This document shows positions 15,723 through 24,958 of a stretch of 64,000 nucleotides of DNA, piece after piece. The stretch's first letter is position 1; every line of letters begins with the position of its first letter. A program made the translations under genes and the position numbers. The DNA is from Bacillota bacterium (GTDB taxonomy: Bacteria > Bacillota > Clostridia > Acetivibrionales > DTU013), in assembly GCA_023435305.1 (NCBI GenBank), contig JAEYRV010000004.1, positions 124,001 to 188,000 of the forward strand, given 5' to 3'. A model generated the notes under the pieces. That model was not told where the DNA came from. It saw only the letters and a list, made by a program, of their open reading frames with translations, and ran no database searches.

Positions 15723-17495
15723 TCATTTATTATCAGGTTCCTGTTCAAAAATAATTTCAGGAGAAAACAGGCGTTCAATCTTGTAGTTCAGGTAATCAGT
15801 GCCGAACCTGTTTATTGCCGTACCGAAAACGGGCTTATCTTCAAGTTCATACTTGATATCAGTCAGGTACTGTATCACAAATTCCTTTCCGGGACGCTCC
15901 AATTGGCGAAGGGTCATATTGTCACCCTGGAAGAACAGCTTCAGGGTCCTTGTACTGAAGGTTTCCAGGAATAACAGCTCTATCTTGAGTACAAGCCTGT
16001 CATCCTCATCATTGGTAAACCTGGCACCTATACTTATTCTGTATTGTTCACCGTGGAAGGAGATATCCGACACGGTGTTTTTATCGAAACCTACTTCGAA
16101 CCGGTAGCTTTCGTCCTTTTCCTTATATTCCAGATAGAACCTTTCATCTTTGATTTCAAAGGATATGGAATGGACTCCTTGTGTATAGTTATTCTGGATG
16201 GACTGCAGGACATTGGGAAGAAGACCTGTAGAGCCTGCATTCTCATCTTTGGTGATATATACTTTGCCATTCAGCTTAAAGCACTCCGAAGGAAGAGGAA
16301 GTACTTTACCTGTTAATCTCATCAGGCCGGAGAGCTTTCGAGGCCTTAATACAGCTGGGGTATTCAGTGTTTTCAGAAAATCGGATAATTCCTCACAAGC
16401 GTTGGGGTCAGGCTTCAGATCCTTGTTAAAGGATTCTGAAAAATATTGCTGCACAAGCTTGAAATAGTTGCTTTGCTGGAACATCTCGTCATTCCCGGCA
16501 TTTGTTACGACTATGATCCCGTTATCCCTGAAGCAAAGCACGTTCTGACCGAACATGCCATTGAATAAAAATGTATTGAGCTTCCTGCCGACCCAGATCT
16601 GATAGCCATAATTAAAATCGCCGTAACCTGCCGGTGTGTCCATATGGGGCTTTGTTGCCTCGACTATGTATTCCTCCGAGATCAGCTGCTGCCCGTTCCA
16701 TTTGCCTTTCTGAAGTACCAGCTGGCCGATCTTGGCCATGTCCTCCATCCTGATGTACAGGCCCCAGCCGCCTTTTTCAATGCCCTTCTGACATTTCTCC
16801 CAAAAGATGTTTGTGATTCCGAGAGGGCCAAATAGCCTTTTCTCCAGGTATTCGGTCAACCCCTCGCCTGTTATCTGACAAACGATCGCAGAAAGCATGT
16901 AAGTATTCAGACTGTTATAATTGAAGGTTTTGCCTATTTCACCCTTCATCGCTGAATTCAGGAAGCTCTTCACCCAATCGGACTCCGTCATGGAAACAGC
17001 TTCATTGAACACAACAGCGCTTGTCATTGTAAGCAGGCTGCGGACTGTCAGGTTCGCCAATTTTACACGCAATAACGGTGTCGTTTGTTTATCAAAGATA
17101 TTTATTATCTTTTCATCAAGATCCAGCTTACCCTCGTCGCAAAGCATACCGATTGCCAGGGAGGTAATACTCTTGCAGGCAGAAAATGTGCTTTTCCATA
17201 TTTTCATGTCGTTTGCCCCGAAGCTTGTTTCACATATTACCTTGCCGTTTCGCAGTATCATTATATTGTGCATATTAAGAGAGGGATCATCGACAAGAGC
17301 CTTTAAAAAATTCTTTATTTTCTTTGATGGAACATTCTGTGACTCCGGCGTTGCCCTCTCGAAAGGCTGTTCTATAGGAGTTATTGAACATGACGGCTTT
17401 TGCGGCACCGTTTCCAGAAATGGAACTGTGCTTCGCCTTGTGTCGAAAATACGGCCGATCAGTGCAATCGTATGGTTAAGTGAAGTCAAATTCAT
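15723..17495 (-). CDS. Serine hydrolase of the class C beta-lactamase family with extra C-terminal domain
   Basis: The 590-residue product has a penicillin-binding/beta-lactamase fold (about residues 55-370). The nucleophile motif is FSACKS (Ser105, Lys108) and the second motif is NYNSLN near residue 200. A 200-residue C-terminal part is rich in beta strands and resembles the lipocalin-like tail of esterases in this family. No signal peptide is clear. It may act as an esterase or peptidase; a beta-lactam role is not implied. The start at 17495 has GGGGG on the minus strand. It is a lone leftward gene between lepB and spoIIIAA. Confidence 0.85.
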   Translation of the reverse strand: MNLTSLNHTIALIGRIFDTRRSTVPFLETVPQKPSCSITPIEQPFERATPESQNVPSKKIKNFLKALVDDPSLNMHNIMILRNGKVICETSFGANDMKIWKSTFSACKSITSLAIGMLCDEGKLDLDEKIINIFDKQTTPLLRVKLANLTVRSLLTMTSAVVFNEAVSMTESDWVKSFLNSAMKGEIGKTFNYNSLNTYMLSAIVCQITGEGLTEYLEKRLFGPLGITNIFWEKCQKGIEKGGWGLYIRMEDMAKIGQLVLQKGKWNGQQLISEEYIVEATKPHMDTPAGYGDFNYGYQIWVGRKLNTFLFNGMFGQNVLCFRDNGIIVVTNAGNDEMFQQSNYFKLVQQYFSESFNKDLKPDPNACEELSDFLKTLNTPAVLRPRKLSGLMRLTGKVLPLPSECFKLNGKVYITKDENAGSTGLLPNVLQSIQNNYTQGVHSISFEIKDERFYLEYKEKDESYRFEVGFDKNTVSDISFHGEQYRISIGARFTNDEDDRLVLKIELLFLETFSTRTLKLFFQGDNMTLRQLERPGKEFVIQYLTDIKYELEDKPVFGTAINRFGTDYLNYKIERLFSPEIIFEQEPDNK

Positions 17496-17665
17496 GGAAT
17501 TTTCCCCCTTCGCTCAAATAAGCCATCCTTGCTTACTATTATATTACCTGTGGCGAGCGCGGTAAACATCAATATTTTTGTTCTTCCTATTGAAATTCTT
17601 AACAGTCATAAAACTGGACAAAGCCTAATAGTATTAATAACAAGTAAGGAGGAAGAGAGGTTGCT

Positions 17666-18658
17666 ATGATAGGTACAAGCAGTCTGAAAAAGGACATACT
17701 CCCCATGCTTTCAAAGAGAGTCGCAATAGCCATTGAAGGAGCAATGGCCCATGGACTCGGGCCCCTTGAAGAAATACGTCTGAGGGCAGACAAGCCGGTT
17801 GTTTTGCTCAACTACTACAGAGAATGGTTTATCGGAAAAGACGGACTGCCTTCTTCGAAGCCTTTTGGCAGTTTTACAGTTACTCAGGAGGATATAAGGG
17901 ATTGTGTTGAACTGATGAGCGAGAACTCGATCTATGCATATCAGGAAGAAATCAAGAATGGTTATATAACCATCAAAGGCGGACATAGGGTAGGCCTGAC
18001 AGGGAGAGCTGTTATGGACGGCGCCTCAGTCAAAAACGTAAAGGATATCTCAGGACTGAATATAAGGCTATCCAATCAGATATTCGGATGCTCTGCCAAA
18101 GTAATGGGATATGTTATCAGGAACTGCTCCGATGTTTACAACACTCTCATAATATCACCGCCTCAATGCGGTAAAACAACAATCTTGAGAGATATAGCCA
18201 GGAATCTGAGCAATGGCATTACAGAAGCCGGTTTTAAAGGAATCAAGGTGGCAATAGTGGATGAGAGGTCAGAGCTGGCGGCATGTGTGAAGGGCATACC
18301 ACAGAATGATGTTGGAATAAGAACGGATGTACTTGATGGCTGCCCTAAAAATATAGGAATGAAAATGATGATAAGGTCAATGTCACCGAAGGTCATAATC
18401 ACCGATGAAATCGGAAACGAAGGCGACAGGGAGGCGGTGCACAGTGTGCTGAATGCAGGAGTCAGGATCATTACCACGGCTCACGGCTACAATATCTCGG
18501 AGCTGAAAAGCAGGAGGGAGGTACTTATGCTGGTCGAGGACAAAGTGTTTGAAAGATATGTCGTACTCAATGACTCAAATGGTCCGGGATCTCTTGCAGA
18601 GGTTATTGATGGCACGGATATGAGTGTAATGACAGGGGTTGATATAAATGCTGTTTAA
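17666..18658 (+). CDS. spoIIIAA: Stage III sporulation protein AA (secretion-type ATPase)
   Basis: This is the cytoplasmic ATPase of the SpoIIIA-SpoIIQ feeding channel, which links mother cell and forespore. The 330-residue product has an N-terminal domain and a RecA-like ATPase core with Walker A PPQCGKTT near residue 170, Walker B-like VIITDEIGNEGD near 250 and a TAHGYN sensor. The start ATG 17666 follows AAGGAGGAAGAG. It is the first of eight tightly packed genes. The family is transcribed by sigma-E in the mother cell; a convincing -10/-35 pair could not be fixed in 17590-17640. Confidence 0.96.
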   Translation: MIGTSSLKKDILPMLSKRVAIAIEGAMAHGLGPLEEIRLRADKPVVLLNYYREWFIGKDGLPSSKPFGSFTVTQEDIRDCVELMSENSIYAYQEEIKNGYITIKGGHRVGLTGRAVMDGASVKNVKDISGLNIRLSNQIFGCSAKVMGYVIRNCSDVYNTLIISPPQCGKTTILRDIARNLSNGITEAGFKGIKVAIVDERSELAACVKGIPQNDVGIRTDVLDGCPKNIGMKMMIRSMSPKVIITDEIGNEGDREAVHSVLNAGVRIITTAHGYNISELKSRREVLMLVEDKVFERYVVLNDSNGPGSLAEVIDGTDMSVMTGVDINAV

Positions 18659-19169
18659 AATTGCAGGCAGTATTATCGTCATATTATCATGCAGCGTTCT
18701 GGGGTTCATCCTTTCAGGGGATTGCGGCAAAAGGCCTGTGCAGCTGAGAGAAATGCAGAGTCTGCTGCAGATGTTTGAAAATCAGATCAGCTACCTGTCG
18801 GATATCATCACTGAAGCTTTTGAAAGGATCGGCAGGGTCAGCGCAAGCGGGACTGGTAGCTTTTTCAGGAGAACGGTTGAAATATTGAAGGAAGGTAAAG
18901 CCGCTAATGCTTCGGAAGCATGGGAACAGGCAGTGCGGCAGAACATCAGGAGGACGGCGTTGAACAGGGAGGATGAGGAGATACTGCTTTCCTTCGGAAA
19001 ATTGCTTGGCAATACGGATATAGAAGGCCAGGTCAAGAATATACGCCTGACTCTTGGACAGCTTGCACTGCAGGAGAATAAAGCGGAGGAAAGCAGGAAA
19101 AAGAATGAAAACATGTACAGAAGTCTTGGAATGCTTGGCGGTATCGCCGTGGTTATAGTCCTGTTGTAA
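18648..19169 (+). CDS. spoIIIAB: Stage III sporulation protein AB
   Basis: The 173-residue product has an N-terminal membrane helix, a helical soluble domain resembling type II secretion GspF (LREMQSLLQMFENQISYLSDII) and a C-terminal membrane segment. It overlaps spoIIIAA by 11 bp, which indicates translational coupling. It is a component of the SpoIIIA complex in the mother-cell membrane around the forespore. Confidence 0.93.
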   Translation: MLFKIAGSIIVILSCSVLGFILSGDCGKRPVQLREMQSLLQMFENQISYLSDIITEAFERIGRVSASGTGSFFRRTVEILKEGKAANASEAWEQAVRQNIRRTALNREDEEILLSFGKLLGNTDIEGQVKNIRLTLGQLALQENKAEESRKKNENMYRSLGMLGGIAVVIVLL

Positions 19170-19217
19170 TTGCATATTTATATACTCGGAATCATTCGAA
19201 AAGGGGTTGTTCGATTT

Positions 19218-19415
19218 ATGGGTGTTGACTTGATTTTCAGAATAGCAGCTATCGGAATACTTGTGGCAGTGCTCAACCAGCTGCTGATAAGGTCGGGGAG
19301 AGAGGAACAGGCAATGATGACTACCCTTGCCGGTCTGATCGTCGTTCTTCTTATGGTTGTAAAAGAGATCGCAGTGCTTTTCGATACGGTCAAGACTATA
19401 TTCAGACTCGACTGA
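19218..19415 (+). CDS. spoIIIAC: Stage III sporulation protein AC
   Basis: This 65-residue protein has two membrane helices and the family motif GREEQAMMTTLAGLIVVL between them. ATG 19218 (MGVDLIFRIA) matches the family's N-terminus; an upstream in-frame extension to 19170 is not expected. AAGGGG lies at 19201-19206. It probably forms a membrane part of the A-Q channel together with AD. Confidence 0.93.
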   Translation: MGVDLIFRIAAIGILVAVLNQLLIRSGREEQAMMTTLAGLIVVLLMVVKEIAVLFDTVKTIFRLD

Positions 19416-19433
19416 CGATTAGGAGAGAGAGGT

Positions 19434-19820
19434 ATGGAAATTCTGCAGATAATCGGGATCGGACTCGTGTCAACTGTGATAATAATGATTTTGAGGAAAC
19501 AGAAGCCCGAGATCGCCGTTCAGGTAAGTATAGTCGCAGGAGCGATCATATTCATGCTGCTGGCTTCGAAATTATCAGCCGTTGTTGACATGCTTGACGA
19601 ATATGCGGACAAGGCTGGGATAAAGCCGGCCTATTTCATCACAGTGCTGAAAATTACCGGAATAGCATATATAGCTGAATTTGGGGCTGAGATATGCAGG
19701 GATGCCGGCGAGGGAGCGATCGCATCAAAGATCGAGATGGCAGGAAAGGTCACTATCGTTGTTCTGGCTGTACCTATAATAACTTCTCTTATGGACTTGA
19801 TCCTTAAAATAATGCCATAG
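19434..19820 (+). CDS. spoIIIAD: Stage III sporulation protein AD
   Basis: This 128-residue polytopic protein has about four hydrophobic helices. It shows the family motifs EYADKAGIKPAYFITVLKITG and AEFGAEICRDAGEGAIASKIE. The start ATG 19434 follows GGAGAGAG. It lies 18 bp after spoIIIAC and 16 bp before spoIIIAE. AC and AD share a pattern of paired membrane helices. Confidence 0.94.
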   Translation: MEILQIIGIGLVSTVIIMILRKQKPEIAVQVSIVAGAIIFMLLASKLSAVVDMLDEYADKAGIKPAYFITVLKITGIAYIAEFGAEICRDAGEGAIASKIEMAGKVTIVVLAVPIITSLMDLILKIMP

Positions 19821-19836
19821 CAGGAGGACAAATCCT

Positions 19837-21045
19837 ATGTGCCGCAAAAGAAAAAAATCAAAGCTTGTATTTGCATCTGTAATCTTTTTTATGTTTCTGT
19901 TCATGACAGGATATTGTATGGCTGCTGATAATAGTTCAGTGATTAATGAAAGTGATCATTTAATAGAACGTCAGGCCGATACTGGAGGGATTGATAAGAT
20001 CAGAAATGAGCTGGAGAATTATACTGATGATGAAAGCTTCGGGCTGCTTGGAGGCTATGATGCGGATGAGCTTATGAAAGATCTGCTGACCGGATCGCCC
20101 GGGCTGGACCTTAAAGGTGTTGGAAACAATGTTCTGAGGTTTTTTTTCAAGGAATTATACCAGAACATCGGTATACTTATCAAAATTACCGTTCTTGTAG
20201 TAATATGTGCGCTCCTGAAAAATCTGCAGGCTGATTTTATGAGTGAAGGCGCCGGACGGATAGCTTTTTTTGTATGTTATGTCGTGACAGTCTCAATATT
20301 GCTTGTCAGCTTTGGAACGGTGATAAATATGGGTATTGGCATCATTGACAATATGGTGGGCTTTATGTATGCTATTTTGCCTGTTTTGCTTGCGCTGCTC
20401 ATTTCAGGAGGCAATATAACGGCCGGGGGCATAATGCATCCCATACTTCTGCTGATCGTAGAAACAGCGGCAACACTGATAAGGAATGTGTTTGTTCCTC
20501 TTGTTTTCATGTCAAATATATTAACTATCGTAAATAATATATCTGATAAAATCCAGCTCACCAGACTTGTTAATTTATTAAAACAGATCGTTTCATGGGC
20601 ACTTGGTATCATACTGACAGTGTTTATTATTGCAGTTACGCTGCAGGGTTCACTTGGCGCAGTTATTGACGGGGCTACCCAGAAGGCTGCCAAATTTGCT
20701 ATCAGCACATTTATCCCCATTGTCGGAAAGACCCTTGCTGATGCTGCCGACACTGTCATAGGCTGTACGCTTCTGATAAAGAATGCTGCAGGAGCTGCGG
20801 CAATGATTGGGATACTCCTCATTTGCCTGGTGCCTTTGATCAAGATAATCGCAATGGTAGGCTTGTTCAAGGCTGCCAGCGCTTTGCTGGAGCCCATTTC
20901 GGAAACCAGGATAACAAACTGCATCAACGATGTGGCAGGATCGATGCTTCACATATTTGCACTGACTGCAGCGGTAGCTGTTATGTTCATTATTTCAGTG
21001 ACTGCTCTCATAAGTGCCGGAAACCTGAGTGCCATGCTGAGATAG
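19837..21045 (+). CDS. spoIIIAE: Stage III sporulation protein AE
   Basis: The 402-residue product has an N-terminal signal-like helix (about 10-30), a short soluble region, and then about eight membrane segments. The conserved central pattern is FISTFIPIVGKTLADAADTV, with a C-terminal LEPISETRI. In other spore formers it is the largest membrane subunit of the SpoIIIA complex. It is preceded by AGGAGGAC. The next gene begins 8 bp later. Confidence 0.95.
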   Translation: MCRKRKKSKLVFASVIFFMFLFMTGYCMAADNSSVINESDHLIERQADTGGIDKIRNELENYTDDESFGLLGGYDADELMKDLLTGSPGLDLKGVGNNVLRFFFKELYQNIGILIKITVLVVICALLKNLQADFMSEGAGRIAFFVCYVVTVSILLVSFGTVINMGIGIIDNMVGFMYAILPVLLALLISGGNITAGGIMHPILLLIVETAATLIRNVFVPLVFMSNILTIVNNISDKIQLTRLVNLLKQIVSWALGIILTVFIIAVTLQGSLGAVIDGATQKAAKFAISTFIPIVGKTLADAADTVIGCTLLIKNAAGAAAMIGILLICLVPLIKIIAMVGLFKAASALLEPISETRITNCINDVAGSMLHIFALTAAVAVMFIISVTALISAGNLSAMLR

Positions 21046-21053
21046 GAGAAGCC

Positions 21054-21731
21054 ATGCTGGATTTTTTAAAAGAGTGGACAGTTAATATCGTAATGCTGGT
21101 TTTGTTCATAGTTATTATTGAGATGCTTCTCCCCAGAGGCAAAATGAAGAAGTATGTCAATCTTCTGACAGGTACAATACTCATTATCGTTATAATCGAG
21201 CCCATTACTGGACTGTTCGGGAAAAACTTTGACTTTGCTGCAGCTCAAACTGCGGCAGCCAGCAATATTGATAAGAGAGAAATCGAAAAAGCAGGCAAGC
21301 TGTTGGAGGATGAGCAGCTGAGGCAGACGATCGAGCTTTACCGGAGCCGTATTATCGAGCAGATCACACTTAGTGCAAGGGAAGTGGATGGAGTACAGGA
21401 TGCACAGGCAGATATCATTATAAATGAGGACCGTGATTCGAAAAACTTTGGAGAGATCAAGCGTATCTACATCAATGCTGTTATTGAAAATGCCGCAGAA
21501 GGTGCTTCATCAGGTACATCGGGGGTGAATGGCGGGAAGGGCAATATTGCCATTAAGAAAATAGACAGTATCAAGGTAGCCGGACAGGCCGGAAGTGACT
21601 CTGACAACGTGGCAGATGGCACGGGCAGTGTGGTATATGATGCCGGATTGGATGAGAGGCTGAAAAACAGGATCGGAGATGTATTCGGAGTCCACAGGGA
21701 GAACATAATCATAAAACAGATACAGAGGTGA
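21054..21731 (+). CDS. spoIIIAF: Stage III sporulation protein AF
   Basis: The 225-residue product begins at ATG 21054 (MLDFLKEWTVNI) with AGGAGAAG just before it; the open frame extends back into spoIIIAE but that part is not family sequence. Two N-terminal membrane helices are followed by a soluble ring-building-motif-like domain (about residues 120-225). A glycine/serine-rich insert lies near residue 150. The stop overlaps the spoIIIAG region. Confidence 0.92.
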   Translation: MLDFLKEWTVNIVMLVLFIVIIEMLLPRGKMKKYVNLLTGTILIIVIIEPITGLFGKNFDFAAAQTAAASNIDKREIEKAGKLLEDEQLRQTIELYRSRIIEQITLSAREVDGVQDAQADIIINEDRDSKNFGEIKRIYINAVIENAAEGASSGTSGVNGGKGNIAIKKIDSIKVAGQAGSDSDNVADGTGSVVYDAGLDERLKNRIGDVFGVHRENIIIKQIQR

Positions 21732-21736
21732 GGTTA

Positions 21737-22351
21737 ATGGAAATCATCAATGGCATAATAAAGAAAATAAAGGATTGGATCAACCGTCAGGACAGAAAAA
21801 AGCTGATCGAGAACACTGCTGTTGTGATAATCATCGGAGTAATAATCATTATCGCAGGCTCGGCAATGCTGAATCCTAAAAAAGAAAGTGAAGAGCCTTC
21901 TGCCAGGCTTGATGAAAGGACGACAGGAGATGCAGAGACTAATCAGCCGGCAGGCTACGGGAATGAAACAGAGATGAGGCTGAAAACGCTGTTGTCCCAG
22001 ATACAGGGAGTTGGAAGGGTCGATGTAATGATCACCTACTCAGCTTCCAGGGAAAGCGTACCTGCCTATGACATAAAAAAAGCCGGCAGCAACACTGAGG
22101 AGAAAGACAGTGAGGGAGGCACAAGGAAGGCAAGAGAGGAGGAATATGAAAGTGAGCTTGCTTATGAGGATTCACCTTCAGGCGGCAAACGTCCGGTGGT
22201 CCTGAAACAGCTTGAACCTGAGGTGAAAGGCGTCCTTGTAGTTGCGCAGGGCGCTGACAGCGTCGAAGTCAGGGACAAGATATGCAATGCAGTGACAGTT
22301 GTACTTGATGTACCTATGCACAAGGTACAGGTGATCCAAATGAAAAAGTAA
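21737..22351 (+). CDS. spoIIIAG: Stage III sporulation protein AG
   Basis: The 204-residue product has one N-terminal membrane helix (VVIIIGVIIIIAGSAML). A ring-building-motif domain follows that in Bacillus assembles into a large ring in the intermembrane space. It shows LKTLLSQIQGVGRVDVMITY and VKGVLVVAQGADSVEVRDKI. The start is taken as ATG 21737 with GAGGTGAGG before it; a GTG at 21728 is possible. A 100-bp gap without a terminator separates it from spoIIIAH. Confidence 0.93.
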   Translation: MEIINGIIKKIKDWINRQDRKKLIENTAVVIIIGVIIIIAGSAMLNPKKESEEPSARLDERTTGDAETNQPAGYGNETEMRLKTLLSQIQGVGRVDVMITYSASRESVPAYDIKKAGSNTEEKDSEGGTRKAREEEYESELAYEDSPSGGKRPVVLKQLEPEVKGVLVVAQGADSVEVRDKICNAVTVVLDVPMHKVQVIQMKK

Positions 22352-22466
22352 ATTATTTTCTTTTAAACAGAGACGTTATAAACGTATGCAGACATGAATA
22401 TATTATTTATTAAGATGGACAAAAAATAAAATAAACATTTGCAAGTTTCATGAAGGGGGCAGAGTG

Positions 22467-23054
22467 ATGATGGTATTTAAAAGGAAGCAGATTGTCATTT
22501 TAGCATTGATACTTTTGATAGTAGTGGCAGGTTACCTGCAGTACAGCTACAGACAGGGAAGCACCGCGGCGGATGCGGAGGGGAAGCTGGGAGAGGCTGT
22601 ATACGTCGACAATGAGATCTATAATGAAGGCTTTGAAGGTTCCGAAATGGATGCAGCCGAGAATTTCGACGACCAGAAAAATGTAACTGCATCAAAAATA
22701 GCAAATGATTACTTTGTTCAGGCCAGAATGGATAAGGAACAGAGCAGGGGCGAGGCCGCCGAATCGCTGAAGGCCATAACCGAAGACATCAATGCCAGCG
22801 TGGAGATCAAGGATGAGGCCCACGGCAAGATGATAGCCATCGTTGAAAACACAGAAAAAGAGACCAGGATCGAAACGCTGATCAATAAAATGGGATTTGA
22901 AGAGAGCTTCATTCTGTTTGCAGATAACGGAAGCATAGATATAGTTATTAAAACTCCAAGCCTTACCACCTCACAGACGGCGCAGATCACTGACATAGTG
23001 ACAAGACAGGCCGATGTGGATGTATCCGATATACATATCAAGACAATGTTCTGA
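22467..23054 (+). CDS. spoIIIAH: Stage III sporulation protein AH
   Basis: The 195-residue product has an N-terminal anchor (KQIVILALILLIVVAGYLQY), an acidic linker, and a YscJ/FliF-like C-terminal domain (about 90-195). In the family this domain binds SpoIIQ of the forespore across the septal space and so joins the two halves of the channel. AAGGGGG lies before a run of GTG/ATG codons; ATG 22467 is chosen. No spoIIQ is in this window. Confidence 0.93.
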   Translation: MMVFKRKQIVILALILLIVVAGYLQYSYRQGSTAADAEGKLGEAVYVDNEIYNEGFEGSEMDAAENFDDQKNVTASKIANDYFVQARMDKEQSRGEAAESLKAITEDINASVEIKDEAHGKMIAIVENTEKETRIETLINKMGFEESFILFADNGSIDIVIKTPSLTTSQTAQITDIVTRQADVDVSDIHIKTMF

Positions 23055-23120
23055 CAGTTGTTTCAATCATTTTACCATGTTATAATGTGTTATACACGAA
23101 TAAGCCTATGGAGGTAAGTG

Positions 23121-23525
23121 ATGGAAGAAAATATACAAAGTGTGGTCAACGATTTTGGGACCATAAAGATTACCGACGAGGTCGTGGCGATCATTGCCGG
23201 TATAGCAGCGATGGAGGTCCCGGGTGTTACGTCCATGAGCGGCGGTATAGCAGGCGGTATAGCTGAAGCGCTGGGCAGAAAGAACCTCTCGAAGGGCGTA
23301 AAGGTCGAGGTGGGAGAAAAGGAAGCGGCGATAGATCTGTTTATCATAGTTGACTATGGCTATCGTATCCCGGAGGTGGCCTGGACCATTCAGGAAAAGG
23401 TCAAGAATGCCGTGGAAGATATGACCGGTTTGAATGTTGTTGAAGTCAACATACATATACAGGGTGTAAATATAGAGAAGGAACACAAGAAGGATCTATT
23501 GGAGGAACAGACAAAAACAAAATAA
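23121..23525 (+). CDS. yqhY: Asp23/Gls24 family envelope stress protein (YqhY type)
   Basis: This 134-residue cytoplasmic protein has the family block ITDEVVAIIAGIAAMEVPGV and the C-terminal VVEVNIHIQGV. YqhY of Bacillus is linked to acetyl-CoA carboxylase control; other members bind the membrane through AmaP, whose gene is the next one here. GGAGG at 23110-23114 selects ATG 23121. A terminator follows, so amaP may have separate control. Confidence 0.92.
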   Translation: MEENIQSVVNDFGTIKITDEVVAIIAGIAAMEVPGVTSMSGGIAGGIAEALGRKNLSKGVKVEVGEKEAAIDLFIIVDYGYRIPEVAWTIQEKVKNAVEDMTGLNVVEVNIHIQGVNIEKEHKKDLLEEQTKTK

Positions 23526-23538
23526 AAACGTATTAGAT

Positions 23539-23567
23539 AATAAACCCGCGTCAGGGTTTATTTTTTT
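23539..23567 (+). terminator. Rho-independent terminator after yqhY
   Basis: AATAAACCC (23539-23547) pairs perfectly with GGGTTTATT (23554-23562) around a 6-nt loop, with a T tract to 23567. Confidence 0.85.
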
Positions 23568-23653
23568 GGGAAAATAAAATATAATGTAAATATTAGCTAA
23601 CGAGAGCTGTTTATCGACAAAAGAGGAAAATCTAAAGAGGGGTGGTATTGAAA

Positions 23654-24214
23654 ATGAAAATTCTTTTCAGAGTCCTGCTTGCAATATATGCATTCTGCCT
23701 GGCTGTAGTTTCTGCATTCGCAATGTATATAGTCATAGATCCGCAGGCATACGTAGATATTTCAGAAAGCATAATACATGTTATTTCTACAGATAATGCC
23801 ACAGCGCTGAGAATCGTAGTATTTGTCACGGCACTGCTGTTTTTTGCCCTGAGTATCATGTTCCTTTTATCGGGAGTCAGAAGCAGCAAGGATAAAAAGG
23901 CTGTCAGCAAACATACTAATATCGGGGAAATCAGGATATCACTGAATTCCATCGAGAACATTGCCAGCAATGCATCCAAGAGATCCACCGGCATAAGGGA
24001 ATCCAAGACGCTTGTCAAAAAAGCAGAGGATGGGGTCGATATAGAGGTCAGGGTTGTCGTGATGCCTGATATAAGCATACCTGTCATTTCCGAAGAGGTG
24101 CAGGGACGGGTCAAAAAATCCGTGGAGGATGCTTCCGGCATTACGGTCAAGAATGTGAAGGTGATCGTTGACAGCATCTACTCAGGTGTCACATACAAGC
24201 CCAGGGTTGAATAA
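23654..24214 (+). CDS. amaP: Alkaline shock response membrane anchor protein AmaP
   Basis: The 186-residue product has two N-terminal membrane helices (about 3-25 and 55-78). A cytoplasmic Asp23-like domain follows, with VDIEVRVVVMPDISIPVISEEVQ and ASGITVKNVKVIVD. In Staphylococcus AmaP anchors Asp23 to the membrane. AGAGGGGTGG precedes ATG 23654; a GTG at 23642 is less likely. It forms a small cluster with yqhY and the DUF2273 gene 12 bp downstream. Confidence 0.88.
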   Translation: MKILFRVLLAIYAFCLAVVSAFAMYIVIDPQAYVDISESIIHVISTDNATALRIVVFVTALLFFALSIMFLLSGVRSSKDKKAVSKHTNIGEIRISLNSIENIASNASKRSTGIRESKTLVKKAEDGVDIEVRVVVMPDISIPVISEEVQGRVKKSVEDASGITVKNVKVIVDSIYSGVTYKPRVE

Positions 24215-24226
24215 GGAGGCTTTGGA

Positions 24227-24457
24227 ATGAATACAGAAAAGATACTGACATATTACAATGAACACAAGGGCGCTGTGAAGGGCGCAGCCATTGGTTTTAT
24301 CATGGCTGTACTCATATTGATCCTTGGATTTCTGAAGGTGCTTTTTATTGCAATATTGACCGGACTGGGTTATTATATTGGAAAAAGATTGCACGAAGAT
24401 AAAAACTACATAAAAAACCTGCTTGACAGGGTCTTACCGCCGGGTACATATCGCTGA
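24227..24457 (+). CDS. Small DUF2273 membrane protein
   Basis: This 76-residue protein has one strong hydrophobic segment (GAAIGFIMAVLILILGFLK and a second stretch). The family motif is a tyrosine/lysine-rich end (GYYIGKRLHEDKNYIKNLLDRVLPPG). DUF2273 proteins regularly accompany Asp23/AmaP genes; the role is unknown. AAGGAGGC precedes ATG 24227. Confidence 0.85.
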   Translation: MNTEKILTYYNEHKGAVKGAAIGFIMAVLILILGFLKVLFIAILTGLGYYIGKRLHEDKNYIKNLLDRVLPPGTYR

Positions 24458-24512
24458 CCGGCGTACGTTCCTTGCAGATGTACAGAGCAAGGTGATATGA
24501 GGAGGATAAACA

Positions 24513-24953
24513 ATGGGACGCAGAGCCTCCAGAGAGATGGCTATGAAGCTGTTATACCAATTGGAAATACAGAAGGATGACCGGGAAGCTCAAAAAGAGC
24601 ATTTCTTTGAAGAGAATTCCCTGGCACCCAATGACAAGGCATATATAAATGATGTCATTGACGGCGTGTTTGCCAACAAGGAATCGATCAGCAATCTGAT
24701 CGAAAAGCATTCCAAAGGATGGAAGATAGGCAGGATATCAAAAATTGACCTCTCTATCATGTGTCTGAGCATTTATGAGATATGCTACAGAGAGGATATC
24801 CCTTACAATGTTTCAGTCAACGAGGCTGTCGAACTGGCAAAGCGTTACAGCAGCGAGGAGGCAGGCTCCTTTATCAACGGCATATTGAGCAAGATTTCCA
24901 CTGGCGATCCAAATAGTGATTCCAATACGGAAGATCAGAATAACGGCGGTTGA
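24513..24953 (+). CDS. nusB: Transcription antitermination factor NusB
   Basis: It binds boxA RNA with S10 (NusE) in antitermination of rRNA operons. This 146-residue all-helical protein has the N-terminal RRASREMAMKLLYQLE and the C-terminal SVNEAVELAKRYSSEEAGSFINGILSKI. AGGAGGAT lies before ATG 24513. The stop lies 5 bp before the xseA start, in the conserved order nusB-xseA-xseB-ispA. Confidence 0.96.
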   Translation: MGRRASREMAMKLLYQLEIQKDDREAQKEHFFEENSLAPNDKAYINDVIDGVFANKESISNLIEKHSKGWKIGRISKIDLSIMCLSIYEICYREDIPYNVSVNEAVELAKRYSSEEAGSFINGILSKISTGDPNSDSNTEDQNNGG

Positions 24954-24958
24954 TTATC

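Noticed and set aside
20277..20927. 216-residue leftward reading frame inside spoIIIAE
   Set aside because: It is a hydrophobic antisense shadow of a membrane protein gene, without a start signal.
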